This document shows, one piece after another, positions 26,521 through 35,140 of a stretch of 64,000 nt of DNA. The position numbers were made by a program, and so were the translations under genes. This DNA comes from Brachybacterium sacelli (lineage in GTDB: Bacteria > Actinomycetota > Actinomycetes > Actinomycetales > Dermabacteraceae), in NCBI RefSeq assembly GCF_017876545.1, contig NZ_JAGIOD010000001.1, forward strand, positions 2,914,001-2,978,000, written 5' to 3'. How positions within the stretch are numbered: position 1 is the first letter of the stretch; each line of letters opens with the position of its first letter. The notes beneath the pieces were generated by a model that was not told the DNA's origin, ran no database searches, and saw only the letters and a program-made list of their open reading frames with translations.

Positions 26521-26544
26521 GCCCACGACCTCCGGGCCGTGGGC
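26521..26544. terminator. Hairpin between pyk and tRNA-Leu
   Basis: GCCCACG (26521-26527) pairs with CGTGGGC (26538-26544) around a ten-base loop, 23 bases after the pyk stop and 17 bases beyond the 3' end of the convergent tRNA. No T-run on either side. Its position suits a bidirectional terminator. Confidence 0.5.
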
Positions 26545-26560
26545 GTTCTCACGCGGCAGG

Positions 26561-26643
26561 TGCCGGGTGCGGGACTCGAACCCGCATGCCCTCACGGACA
26601 GCGCATTTTGAGTGCGCCGCGTCTACCATTCCGCCAACCCGGC
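26561..26643 (-). tRNA. tRNA-Leu (anticodon CAA)
   Basis: The reverse strand reads GCCGGGTTGGCGGAATGG at the 5' end and closes with ACCCGGCA, pairing as a seven-base acceptor stem with discriminator A. The anticodon stem-loop GCGCA-CTCAAAA-TGCGC gives anticodon CAA (complement at 26608-26610), reading UUG. A long variable arm (TGTCCGTGAGGGCA) marks a class II leucine tRNA, and GGTTCGAGTCC is the T arm. CCA is not encoded. UUG is a rare codon in genes this GC-rich. It is the only tRNA found in the window, lying against the surrounding genes. Confidence 0.95.
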
Positions 26644-26752
26644 TCGCCCCCACCGGGGAGGGCTGGACTAGGATACCGCTGATGACCACCGTCCTCGACC
26701 GTGTGGGTGCAGGCCACCCCCGCTCGAGGCACTACCCGAGACACAGGGTGAC

Positions 26753-27403
26753 ATGACTGACGACACCGCTTCCCTTCCCGACGACCCGCAGGACCTCCCG
26801 CCCCAGGAGGAGGACCGCCCCCATCGCACCGCGGTGGTGGCCGAGGACGAGAGCCTCATCCGCATGGACATCGTGGAGACCCTGACCGAGGCCGGATTCG
26901 AGGTCGTCGCCGCGGTCGGTGACGGCGAGAGCGCCGTGACCAAGGCCCGCGAGCTGCGCCCCGACGTGGTCGTGATGGACGTGAAGATGCCCCAGACCGA
27001 CGGCGTCACCGCCGCCGAGCGGATCGGCGAGGACAGCCTGGCCCCCGTCGTGATGCTCACCGCGTTCTCGCAGGCCGAGCTGGTCGAGCGGGCGCGCGAC
27101 GCCGGCGCGATGGCCTACGTGGTCAAGCCCTTCACCCCGGCGGACCTGCTGCCCGCGATCGAGATCGCGATCTCCCGCTTCACGCAGATCACCCAGCTCG
27201 AGTCCGAGATCCAGGACCTCGGGGAGCGCTTCGAGACCCGCAAGCGGGTGGACCGCGCCAAGGGTCTGCTGCAGACCAACATGGGTCTGTCCGAGCCGGA
27301 GGCGTTCCGGTGGATCCAGAAGACCTCCATGGACCGTCGGCTGACCATGCGCGAGGTCGCCGATGCCGTGGTGGACCAGCTGGGCGGCTCCGGCAAGGAC
27401 TGA
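26753..27403 (+). CDS. pdtaR: ANTAR-domain response regulator
   Basis: Receiver-plus-RNA-binding antiterminator. 216 residues: an acidic N-terminal extension (1-25), a receiver domain with Glu31/Asp32, phospho-acceptor Asp76 in VVMDVKMP, Thr103 and Lys125, then a coiled-coil linker and ANTAR domain (about 150-210) with RVDRAKGLLQTNMGLSEPEAFRWIQ. It matches mycobacterial PdtaR, phosphorylated by kinase PdtaS, whose gene is not nearby (often unlinked). ANTAR proteins bind paired hairpins in nascent RNA to prevent termination. ATG 26753. Confidence 0.92.
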   Translation: MTDDTASLPDDPQDLPPQEEDRPHRTAVVAEDESLIRMDIVETLTEAGFEVVAAVGDGESAVTKARELRPDVVVMDVKMPQTDGVTAAERIGEDSLAPVVMLTAFSQAELVERARDAGAMAYVVKPFTPADLLPAIEIAISRFTQITQLESEIQDLGERFETRKRVDRAKGLLQTNMGLSEPEAFRWIQKTSMDRRLTMREVADAVVDQLGGSGKD

Positions 27404-27461
27404 CCGACACGTCGACCCGGCGCCGGGGGTGCGCCGGGACGAGAGGGGAAGCACAGGGGCG

Positions 27462-28814
27462 ATGGTGATCTCACGACGCACGCTGGTGCGCGGTCTCGGG
27501 GCGGGGGTCCTCGGGGCCGGCGCCCTGTCGGCCTGCACCCGCGGCGGACGTCGTGGCCGCCAGGCGGAGACGACCGCGCCGACGGGCGAGGAGCTCACCG
27601 AGCCGGACACCCCGCTGGTGCTGGGGTCGATCGGCGCCTCCTACGGTCGCTCCGCCGCGTTCGAGGCACCGATCGGCCTCGCCCTCCACGAGGCGATGAT
27701 CGACCTCAACAAGCAGTGGGAGGGACTGTTCGGCCACGAGGTCACCATGGCCGACCGCCACGTGATGAAGGAGGCCGGTGAGGACCTCAGCGAGGTCATC
27801 GCCGGCTTCGCCGAGGCCGGGGTGACCGCGGTGATCACCTCGATCGACGAGGAGGCGCTGGTCGCGGCGATCCCGGCCTTCGTCGAGGCGGGGATCGCCG
27901 TGATCGACGTGTTCACCTCGGGCATGAGCGTGCGCGCCCCCGAGGTGCAGACCTCCAACATGCTGATCCGCCTGGCCCCGAACGACGTGGCGCTCGCGGC
28001 GCTGTACGCGGAGGCCTCGTGGGAGGGCGGCTCCGACAAGAGCGGCTCGCCGGGAACGGTCGCATTCGTCTCCGAGGACACGGCGCACGGCCACAGCCTG
28101 CGCGAGGAGCTCAGCCGGATCCTCGACCCCAACAGCGGCAAGGTCATCGCCGAGCACTTCTACCCGGCCGGAAAGATGGGCAAGGCCGATCCCGTCGTGA
28201 AGAAGGTGCTGAAGACCCCGCCGGCGCTGCTGGTCGTCAACGGCGGCCCCGAGGTGGGGCCGTTCCTGTCGGCCCTGCACGAGGCCACCCTCGATGACCG
28301 GAAGCGACCGACGGTGGAGTTCGCGCGGCGGCTGAGCCCGGCCTCGAGCGTGGACTACTCGGAGGCGAAGCTCGCCGCCGAGACGCTGAGCGAGGCGACC
28401 GGCCACCTCCCCGGCGCCGAGCTGACGGTCGAGCACGTGAACATGATGCTCAACGCCGATCCCGAGCTGGAGGGTTCGAGCTACGGGTACTCCCAGCAGG
28501 GTTACGACGCCGTGATGCTGGCAGCGCTGGCGGCCCAGGACGCTCTGTCGGTGGAGGGGGTCGACATCGCCGGCTCCGTGGAGAAGGTGCTCACCGGGAC
28601 GGAGGAGTGCACGAACTACGGAGACTGCAGCTCGATCCTGCGCACGGGACTGCAGTCGCAGGAGCGGGCGTCGGTCTCCTACACCGGACGGACGGGCCCG
28701 CTGGAGCTGGGCTCGGCCAAGGATCCGCGCACCGGGAAGCTGCGCACCTTCACCTGGAACGAGGCCAACGCGATCGTCTCCGGCGGCGACGCGGACTTCG
28801 AAGCCCCCGAATGA
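27462..28814 (+). CDS. Solute-binding lipoprotein, branched-chain amino acid type
   Basis: 450 residues. The signal region MVISRRTLVRGLGAGVLGAG contains a twin-arginine-like SRRTLVR and a lipobox LSAC with Cys25, so the protein is probably Tat-exported and lipidated by Lgt. The mature part resembles periplasmic-binding type I (leucine/isoleucine/valine family) proteins: LGSIGASYGRS, LALHEAMIDLNKQWE, and late YGYSQQGYDAVMLAALA. Start chosen at ATG 27462 because the signal peptide begins there. In related actinobacteria liv permease/ATPase genes often lie here; none does, so it is an orphan. Ligand unknown. Confidence 0.8.
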   Translation: MVISRRTLVRGLGAGVLGAGALSACTRGGRRGRQAETTAPTGEELTEPDTPLVLGSIGASYGRSAAFEAPIGLALHEAMIDLNKQWEGLFGHEVTMADRHVMKEAGEDLSEVIAGFAEAGVTAVITSIDEEALVAAIPAFVEAGIAVIDVFTSGMSVRAPEVQTSNMLIRLAPNDVALAALYAEASWEGGSDKSGSPGTVAFVSEDTAHGHSLREELSRILDPNSGKVIAEHFYPAGKMGKADPVVKKVLKTPPALLVVNGGPEVGPFLSALHEATLDDRKRPTVEFARRLSPASSVDYSEAKLAAETLSEATGHLPGAELTVEHVNMMLNADPELEGSSYGYSQQGYDAVMLAALAAQDALSVEGVDIAGSVEKVLTGTEECTNYGDCSSILRTGLQSQERASVSYTGRTGPLELGSAKDPRTGKLRTFTWNEANAIVSGGDADFEAPE

Positions 28815-28823
28815 TCGCTCCGC

Positions 28824-29288
28824 TCAGCGCTGCGGCAGCAGCATGGTCTGGATGGTCACCGTGCTCAGCAGCGTTCCCGCCTCGTCGTGCACGTCCACGA
28901 GATAGCTCGCGACCTGGCGGCCGGTATGACGGACGGTGCAGGTGGCGGTGACGACTCCGCTGCGGGCCGAGCGGTGGTGCAGCGCCGAGACCGAGGTGCC
29001 GACCGCCTGCGCCCCCTCGCCGTGGACCTCACGGGCCCGCAGGATCGCCGCGAAGGAGGCCACCGACTCGGCGAGGGCGATGGTGGCACCGCCGTGCAGC
29101 AGCCCGGCCGGCTGGGTGTTCCCGTCCACGGGCATCGTCATGATCCCGCCCCGGGCGTCCAGCTCGAGCAGCTCCATCCCGCAGCGTTCCACCATCGTGC
29201 CCCGGATCATGGGGGCGATCAGGGCGCGCAGAGGCTCCCCCGACAGCGGGGCGGAGGAGGTGTCCGGCAGGTCCATCGCGTCTGTCAT
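28824..29288 (-). CDS. PaaI-type hotdog thioesterase
   Basis: 154 residues with the hotdog-fold acyl-CoA thioesterase pattern: DGNTQPAGLLHGGATIALAESVASFAA (central helix with the conserved HGG) and later GVVTATCTVRHTGRQVASYLVDV. Probably hydrolyses an acyl- or aryl-CoA; the substrate cannot be told. Start chosen at the ATG complementing 29286-29288 (MTDAMDLP); the frame extends to 29333 but the extension looks non-conserved. A CACGCT hexamer six bases upstream of the ATG and no Shine-Dalgarno suggest a leaderless message. Divergent from polA. Confidence 0.85.
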   Translation of the reverse strand: MTDAMDLPDTSSAPLSGEPLRALIAPMIRGTMVERCGMELLELDARGGIMTMPVDGNTQPAGLLHGGATIALAESVASFAAILRAREVHGEGAQAVGTSVSALHHRSARSGVVTATCTVRHTGRQVASYLVDVHDEAGTLLSTVTIQTMLLPQR

Positions 29289-29294
29289 GCCCTG

Positions 29295-29300
29295 AGCGTG
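29295..29300 (-). promoter_or_regulatory. Candidate leaderless -10, thioesterase gene
   Basis: CACGCT on the - strand, separated by six bases from the ATG. A weaker member of the series described at coaE, uvrB and uvrA. Confidence 0.35.
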
Positions 29301-29365
29301 CCACACCTGGGGCATTCGGTCGGCGTGACCCACGGGCGTCCGCCCGACGTGCGAGACTTCTCCTC

Positions 29366-32077
29366 ATGAGTGCGAGCGACACCGGTGACCAGCGAATCCT
29401 CCTGATCGACGGGCACGCCATGGCGTTCCGTGCCTTCTTCGCGCTGCCCGCCGACGGCTTCAGCGACGGACGCGGGCAGGCGACGAACGCCGTGTACGGC
29501 TTCGCACGGATGCTCATCAACGTCGTGAGCTCGGAGCGGCCGACGCACGTCGCGGTCGCCTTCGATCTGCCCGGCGGCACCTTCCGCGACCGCATCTACG
29601 ACCAGTACAAGGGTGGGCGCGAGGTGACCCCGCCCGAGTTCATCGGCCAGATCGACCTGATCATGCAGGTGCTCGACGCGCTCGGGGTGCGCTGGCTGAC
29701 CGTCCAGGACTACGAGGCCGACGACATCATCGCGACCCTCGCCACCCGTGCCGCCGCCGAGGGCGACGAGGCCCTGATCGTCTCCAGCGACCGTGATGCG
29801 ATCCAGCTGGTGGGCCCCGAGGTCACCCTCCTGCAGCCCATCAAGGGCGTCACCGAGATGCGCCGCATGACGCCCGCGGCCGTGGAGGAGAAGTACGGGA
29901 TCCTGCCGGAGCGCTATCCCGATCTCGCAGCCCTGGTGGGCGAGGCCGCCGACAACCTGCCGGGGGTGCCGGGGGTGGGGCCGAAGACCGCCGCCAAGTG
30001 GATCGTTAAGTACGGCGACCTGCCGGGAGTGATCGCCCATGCGGGGGAGATCGCGGGCAAGGCCGGCCAGTCGCTGCGCGACCACCTGGCCGATGTCGAG
30101 CGCAACCGCCTCATGAACGCCGCGGTCCTCGACCTGGATCTGCCCGTCGACCCGGGGCACTACACGCTCGGCAGCGGGGACCGCGGGCGCATCGCCGAGG
30201 TGTTCGACGATCTCGCCTTCGGCGACACCATCCGCCGCGACCTGCCCGCCGTGCTGTTCGGCGAGGAGGAGGGTGCGCCCGCCGCGCAGGAGCCGACCGC
30301 CGAGGTGCTCGAGATCGACGGAGCGGCCTCAGTGCGTGACCTGGTGGGGGAGACGGCGGGGGCCCTGGCGCTGACCGTCGCCGACGACGTCCGGGGCGGG
30401 CCGATGCTGGGGGTCGCGACGCCCGACGCCCGCGCCGGGATCCGGCTCGAACTGCTGGATTCCGATGCCTCCGCCGTGCTGGCCGAGGCGCTCGACGGCG
30501 CCCGCGAGGTGCGCACCGCCGATGTGCCCGCGGTGAGGTCCTGGCTGCGGACCAACGGGTACGAGCTCGGCGGCCGGGCCCGCGACCTGGCTCTGGAAGC
30601 CTTCGTGCTGCGTCCCGGTGCCCGCAGCTACGACGCCGAGGCGCTCGGCACCGAGCTGGGCGGTGCCCGCTTCGCTCCGCGCCCGCGCAAGCCCGCCGAG
30701 TCGAGCCTGAAGAAGGAGACCCCCGAGCTGCGCGCGGAGAACGTCGCCGCCGCAGGGGCCCGGCTGGCGGAGTCCGCCTCGGCGCTGCATCCTGCCGCCG
30801 AGGAGCTGTCGCGACAGGCGGGGGAGGAGTCCTGGGCCTCGGGCATCCTCGCGGATCTCGAGCGGCCCCTGCAGTCGGTGCTGGAGACCATGCACGATCG
30901 TGGCATCGCGGTGGACCTGCCGGCGCTGGCGGCGTTGCGCGAGGAGTTCGAGGGCTTCGTCGCCCAGGCCAAGCGGGAGGCCGGCGCGATCGTGGGCGAG
31001 GAGGTCAACCTCGCCTCGCCCAAGCAGCTCCAGATCGTGCTGTTCGAGACGCTCGCGCTGCCGACGACGCGGAAGATCTCCTCGGGCCACTCCACCGACG
31101 CGGAGTCCCTCACCGACCTCCAGGAGAAGCTGGCGCCGGGCTCCTCGGGCCACGACTTCCTGTCCTGGCTGCTGCGCTTCCGGGAGATGAGCAAGCTGAC
31201 CGGCTACGTCGTCGGCCTGGACAAGGCCCACGACGGCGCCTCGCGGGTGCACACCACGTTCCAGCAGACCGCCGCGGCGACGGGACGCCTCGCATCGACC
31301 GAGCCGAACCTGCAGAACATCCCGGTGCGCACCGCGGAGGGCCAGCGCATCCGCGACGTCTTCGTCGCGGGCGAGGGCTTCGAGACGCTGCTGACGGCCG
31401 ACTACTCCCAGATCGAGATGCGCATCATGGCGCACCTGTCGGAGGACTCCGGGCTCATCGAGGCGTTCCGCTCGGGCGAGGACCTCCACAACTTCGTCGC
31501 CTCCCGCGTGTTCGGGGTCTCCCCGGACGCCGTGGACCCGGCCATGCGCTCGAAGACCAAGGCCGTCAGCTACGGCCTGGCCTACGGGTTGTCCGCTTTC
31601 GGGCTCTCGCGGCAGCTGCGCATCCCCCGCGCGGAGGCCACCTCGCTGCGCGACGGCTACTTCGAACGGTTCGGCGGGGTGCGGGACTACCTGCACGAGA
31701 GCGTCGAGAAGGCCCGGTCCACCGGATTCACCGAGACCATCCTCGGTCGACGCCGCTACCTGCCGGACCTCACCTCCGACAATCGTCAGCGTCGCGAGAA
31801 CGCCGAGCGCGTCGCGCTGAACTCCCCGATCCAGGGCAGTGCCGCGGACATCATCAAGCTCGCGATGCTCGCCGTGGAGCAGCGGATGCAGGCGGCGGAG
31901 CTCGGCTCCCGGATGCTGCTGCAGGTCCACGACGAACTGGTGGTCGAGGTCGCACCCGGCGAGCTCGAGGCGGTGCGGGAGATCGTGGTCGAGGGCATGG
32001 ACGGTGCTTATGAGCTCTCGGTCCCGCTCGAGGTCGGCGTCGGCATCGGCCGCACCTGGCGCGAGGCGGCGCACTGA
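29366..32077 (+). CDS. polA: DNA polymerase I
   Basis: Repair and Okazaki-fragment polymerase. 903 residues: N-terminal 5'-nuclease (about 1-300, LLIDGHAMAFRAFFALP, YEADDIIATLA, GVPGVGPKTAAKW), a degenerate 3'-5' exonuclease region (about 310-500) without the DxE metal motif, and the polymerase domain with motif A DYSQIEMRIMAHLSED, motif B RSKTKAVSYGLAYG and motif C QVHDELV. Loss of proofreading is usual for actinobacterial PolA. No ribosome site precedes ATG 29366; GAGACT ends seven bases upstream, compatible with a leaderless transcript. Confidence 0.97.
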   Translation: MSASDTGDQRILLIDGHAMAFRAFFALPADGFSDGRGQATNAVYGFARMLINVVSSERPTHVAVAFDLPGGTFRDRIYDQYKGGREVTPPEFIGQIDLIMQVLDALGVRWLTVQDYEADDIIATLATRAAAEGDEALIVSSDRDAIQLVGPEVTLLQPIKGVTEMRRMTPAAVEEKYGILPERYPDLAALVGEAADNLPGVPGVGPKTAAKWIVKYGDLPGVIAHAGEIAGKAGQSLRDHLADVERNRLMNAAVLDLDLPVDPGHYTLGSGDRGRIAEVFDDLAFGDTIRRDLPAVLFGEEEGAPAAQEPTAEVLEIDGAASVRDLVGETAGALALTVADDVRGGPMLGVATPDARAGIRLELLDSDASAVLAEALDGAREVRTADVPAVRSWLRTNGYELGGRARDLALEAFVLRPGARSYDAEALGTELGGARFAPRPRKPAESSLKKETPELRAENVAAAGARLAESASALHPAAEELSRQAGEESWASGILADLERPLQSVLETMHDRGIAVDLPALAALREEFEGFVAQAKREAGAIVGEEVNLASPKQLQIVLFETLALPTTRKISSGHSTDAESLTDLQEKLAPGSSGHDFLSWLLRFREMSKLTGYVVGLDKAHDGASRVHTTFQQTAAATGRLASTEPNLQNIPVRTAEGQRIRDVFVAGEGFETLLTADYSQIEMRIMAHLSEDSGLIEAFRSGEDLHNFVASRVFGVSPDAVDPAMRSKTKAVSYGLAYGLSAFGLSRQLRIPRAEATSLRDGYFERFGGVRDYLHESVEKARSTGFTETILGRRRYLPDLTSDNRQRRENAERVALNSPIQGSAADIIKLAMLAVEQRMQAAELGSRMLLQVHDELVVEVAPGELEAVREIVVEGMDGAYELSVPLEVGVGIGRTWREAAH

Positions 32078-32093
32078 CCCAGCCGCCTCGGCC

Positions 32094-32111
32094 CCCGGGA
32101 CGGTGCCCGGG
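32094..32111 (+). terminator. Possible polA terminator hairpin
   Basis: CCCGGG (32094-32099) and CCCGGG (32106-32111) can pair around a six-base loop shortly after the polA stop. Only six base pairs and no T-run. Confidence 0.35.
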
Positions 32112-32214
32112 CGTCGACCGCCGGGCTCCTACGATCCATGCGTCCGGGATGCACCTCACACGCTCGCAGTGCGCTCGGGGGCCCAGGTGCCTCGCGCTCC
32201 GCGAGCTGGGCTGG

Positions 32215-32220
32215 TAACAT
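32215..32220 (+). promoter_or_regulatory. Possible -10 element of rpsA
   Basis: TAACAT in the 272-base gap between polA and rpsA, about 130 bases before the rpsA ATG, would give a long 5' leader. No clear -35. The rest of the gap shows no gene. Confidence 0.35.
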
Positions 32221-32349
32221 TTCGGAGGTCTGTGCGCAGGCTATCCCGCCTCGCGGGTCCTGCCATGCACACCATGCACGGATGCGCCTCACGGGCGCTG
32301 CACGTCCACCGTTCCTACTCAAACCTGTCCCGACGGAGTCCATACCTAC

Positions 32350-33852
32350 ATGACCGACACCACGACCCCCCAGATCGCCATCAACGACATCGGCGGCGCC
32401 GACGACCTCATGGCTGCCATCGATGCGACCATCAAGTACTTCAACGATGGTGACATCGTCGAGGGCACTGTGGTGAAGGTCGATCACGACGAGGTCCTCC
32501 TGGACATCGGCTACAAGACCGAGGGCGTCATCCCCTCGCGCGAGCTCTCCATCAAGCACGACGTCGACCCCGGTGAGGTCGTCGAGGTCGGCGATGAGAT
32601 CGAGGCTCTGGTCCTCCAGAAGGAGGACAAGGAAGGCCGTCTGATCCTGTCCAAGAAGCGCGCCCAGTACGAGCGCGCCTGGGGCACGATCGAGCAGATC
32701 AAGGAGGACGAGGGCGTCGTCACGGGCCGCGTCATCGAGGTCGTCAAGGGCGGCCTCATCGTCGACATCGGCCTGCGCGGCTTCCTCCCCGCCTCCCTCG
32801 TCGAGATGCGCCGCGTGCGCGACCTGCAGCCCTACGTCGGCCAGGAGATCGAGGCGAAGATCATCGAGCTCGACAAGAACCGCAACAACGTGGTCCTGTC
32901 GCGTCGTGCCTACCTGGAGGAGACCCAGTCCGCGGTCCGCTCCGACTTCCTGCAGACCCTGCAGAAGGGCCAGGTCCGCGAGGGCGCCGTGTCCTCCATC
33001 GTCAACTTCGGCGCGTTCGTCGATCTCGGCGGTGTCGACGGCCTGGTGCACGTCTCGGAGCTCTCCTGGAAGCACATCGACCACCCCTCCGAGGTCGTCG
33101 AGGTCGGTCAGAAGGTCAACGTCGAGGTCCTCGACGTCGACATGGATCGTGAGCGAGTCTCCCTGTCGCTGAAGGCGACCCAGGAGGACCCGTGGCAGCT
33201 CTTCGCCCGCACCCACGCCATCGGCGAGGTCGTCCCGGGCAAGGTCACCAAGCTCGTCCCGTTCGGCGCGTTCGTGCGCGTCGAGGACGGCATCGAGGGC
33301 CTCGTGCACATCTCCGAGCTGGCCCAGCGCCACGTGGATCTGCCCGAGCAGGTCGTCACCGTCGACCAGGACGTCTTCGTCAAGGTCATCGACATCGATC
33401 TCGAGCGCCGCCGCATCTCGCTGTCCCTCAAGCAGGCCAACGAGGGCGTCGACCCCGAGGGTGACGACACCACCTTCGACCCGGCTCTGTACGGCATGGC
33501 CGCGGAGTACGACGAGAACGGCGAGTACAAGTACCCCGAGGGCTTCGACCCGGAGACCAACGAGTGGCTCGAGGGCTACGAGACCCAGCGCGAGGAGTGG
33601 GAGGGCCAGTACGCGGCCGCCTACGAGCGCTGGACCGCCCACAAGGCGCAGGTCGCCGAGGCGATCAAGGCCGACGAGGAGTCCGCGAACGCGCCGGCCG
33701 CCGAGTCGACGACGTCCTCCGCCTCGACCTCCTCGACGCCGGTCGCCGCTCCCGCGGCGCAGTCCTCCTACCAGTCGAACACCACGGACGAGGGCACCCT
33801 GGCCTCCGACGAGGCCCTGGCCGCCCTGCGCGCCAAGCTCACCGGCAACTGA
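32350..33852 (+). CDS. rpsA: 30S ribosomal protein S1
   Basis: RNA-binding ribosomal protein helping mRNA recruitment. 500 residues with four S1 (OB-fold) domains at about 35-105, 120-185, 205-275 and 290-360; repeated features include GDIVEGTVVKVDHDEVLLDIGYKTEG, FGAFVDLGGVDGLVHVSEL and FGAFVRVEDGIEGLVHISEL. The C-terminal 140 residues are an acidic then Ala/Ser/Thr-rich tail (EEWEGQYAAAYERW, then poly-Ser/Thr), typical of actinobacterial S1. Four domains rather than six as in Proteobacteria. Codons are strongly biased, as expected for high expression. No Shine-Dalgarno before ATG 32350. Confidence 0.97.
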   Translation: MTDTTTPQIAINDIGGADDLMAAIDATIKYFNDGDIVEGTVVKVDHDEVLLDIGYKTEGVIPSRELSIKHDVDPGEVVEVGDEIEALVLQKEDKEGRLILSKKRAQYERAWGTIEQIKEDEGVVTGRVIEVVKGGLIVDIGLRGFLPASLVEMRRVRDLQPYVGQEIEAKIIELDKNRNNVVLSRRAYLEETQSAVRSDFLQTLQKGQVREGAVSSIVNFGAFVDLGGVDGLVHVSELSWKHIDHPSEVVEVGQKVNVEVLDVDMDRERVSLSLKATQEDPWQLFARTHAIGEVVPGKVTKLVPFGAFVRVEDGIEGLVHISELAQRHVDLPEQVVTVDQDVFVKVIDIDLERRRISLSLKQANEGVDPEGDDTTFDPALYGMAAEYDENGEYKYPEGFDPETNEWLEGYETQREEWEGQYAAAYERWTAHKAQVAEAIKADEESANAPAAESTTSSASTSSTPVAAPAAQSSYQSNTTDEGTLASDEALAALRAKLTGN

Positions 33853-33872
33853 TCGGCCGATCCGTCCGCCGT

Positions 33873-33913
33873 ACACAGCGGCCCGACCCCGAGGAGGGGT
33901 CGGGCCGCTGTGT
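33873..33913 (+). terminator. rpsA terminator
   Basis: A perfect 18-base-pair inverted repeat, 33873-33890 pairing with 33896-33913, with a five-base loop GAGGA, 20 bases after the rpsA stop. There is no T-run, as is common for strong GC-rich actinobacterial terminators. Confidence 0.85.
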
Positions 33914-33989
33914 CGTTCCCGGTCGCTCTGCGACGCGGTGGGGCACGGACGCGCCACGAACGGACCTGCATCGGGGGCGTTCCGCGGTG

Positions 33990-33995
33990 CACACT
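33990..33995 (+). promoter_or_regulatory. Candidate leaderless -10, HAD gene
   Basis: CACACT with a six-base spacer to ATG 34002 and no Shine-Dalgarno. Confidence 0.4.
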
Positions 33996-34001
33996 GGTGC
34001 C

Positions 34002-34832
34002 ATGACCACCGCTCTCGATGACCATCCGATCCATTCCTGGCTCACCGACATGGACGGGGTGCTCGTCCACGAGCAGTCCGCCCTTCCCGGCGCGGCCGAC
34101 TTCATCGCGGCGCTGCAGCGCTTCGGGCGACCCTTCCTGGTGCTCACCAACAACTCGATCTTCACCCCCCGCGACCTGCGCGCCCGCCTCTCGCGCACCG
34201 GTATCGACATCCCCGAGGAGTCGATCTGGACCAGCGCCCTGGCCACCGCCCGCTTCCTCGCCGAGCAGGCTCCCGGCTCCTCCGCCTACGTGATCGGCGA
34301 GGCGGGGCTCACCAGTGCGATGCACGAGGAAGGATTCATCCTGGCCGACTTCGACGTCGAGTTCGTGGTGCTGGGGGAGACCCGCACCTACTCCTTCGAG
34401 TCGATCACCCGCGCCATCCGCCTGATCAAGAACGGGGCCAAGTTCATCGCCACGAACCCTGACGTCACCGGGCCCAGCGCGGAGGGCCCGCTGCCGGCCA
34501 CCGGTTCCGTGGCCGCCATGATCACCGCGGCCACCGGCATCCACCCGTACTACATCGGCAAGCCGAATCCGTTGATGATGCGGACCGCGCTGAACCGCAT
34601 CGGCGCCCACTCCGAGACCTCCGTGATGATCGGGGACCGGATGGACACCGACGTCAAGTCGGGACTCGAGGCGGGGATGCGCTCCGTGCTGGTGCTGTCG
34701 GGCTCGACCCGCGAGGACGAGATCGCCCAGTACCCGTACCGTCCGACCAGTGTGCTGGACGGCATCGCCGACGTCGTCCCGCTCGTCGAGACGCTCACCC
34801 CGCTGGAGTCCGTCGAGCTCGACGAGGACTGA
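34002..34832 (+). CDS. HAD-IIA family sugar-phosphatase (NagD-like)
   Basis: 276 residues, haloacid dehalogenase class IIA phosphatase. Motif I is TDMDGVL with nucleophile Asp16 and acid/base Asp18; motif II lies in LVLTNNS; the C2 cap occupies the middle; GKPNPLMM supplies the motif III lysine and MIGDRMDTDVKSGLEAG is motif IV. Relatives hydrolyse nucleotide or sugar phosphates (NagD, AraL, phosphoglycolate-type); the substrate is not predictable. ATG 34002 is preferred to a far upstream in-frame start that would run through rpsA and its terminator. Confidence 0.92.
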   Translation: MTTALDDHPIHSWLTDMDGVLVHEQSALPGAADFIAALQRFGRPFLVLTNNSIFTPRDLRARLSRTGIDIPEESIWTSALATARFLAEQAPGSSAYVIGEAGLTSAMHEEGFILADFDVEFVVLGETRTYSFESITRAIRLIKNGAKFIATNPDVTGPSAEGPLPATGSVAAMITAATGIHPYYIGKPNPLMMRTALNRIGAHSETSVMIGDRMDTDVKSGLEAGMRSVLVLSGSTREDEIAQYPYRPTSVLDGIADVVPLVETLTPLESVELDED

Positions 34833-35140
34833 TTCCGCGTCTCCCCGGTCTGCGCGGCCGGGCGCAGCGGGTCGGCGCCGATGTGGTGGAGGCCGAGCCA
34901 GCCGAGCCAGGGGCTCCCGATGTCGCCACGGCGAAAGGTGAAGAGGTTGTGTAGGCCGCGTGGACGTCGTGGTCTCAGCGCTTGACCCCTTCTGAACCCC
35001 ATGGAAGGGTCATGCCTGACCCGCCAAACGGTAAAGAGACGGTCAAATTCTGAGGTTCGGGGTGATCCCGACGTCGGCCGTCAGCCCGGCGGGTCCCGGG
35101 GTGCAAGGGCTTCCCCGGCCACAGAGCGAAGGAGACGACG
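34833..35140. other. 308-base gap with a possible gene remnant
   Basis: No intact gene. The - strand frame across about 34840-34950 shows unusually consistent G/C third positions and reads as a fragment containing NLFTFRRGDIGS and GLHHIGADPLRP, possibly a decayed coding remnant; I do not recognise it. The + strand near 34982 has a TTGACC and an A-rich patch (35025-35055) that might be promoter for the secreted protein, without a convincing -10. Confidence 0.35.

Noticed and set aside
33461..34001. Arg/Pro/Ser-rich open frame spanning the rpsA end and terminator
   Set aside because: It crosses a perfect 18-base-pair terminator and reads rpsA in a shifted phase.
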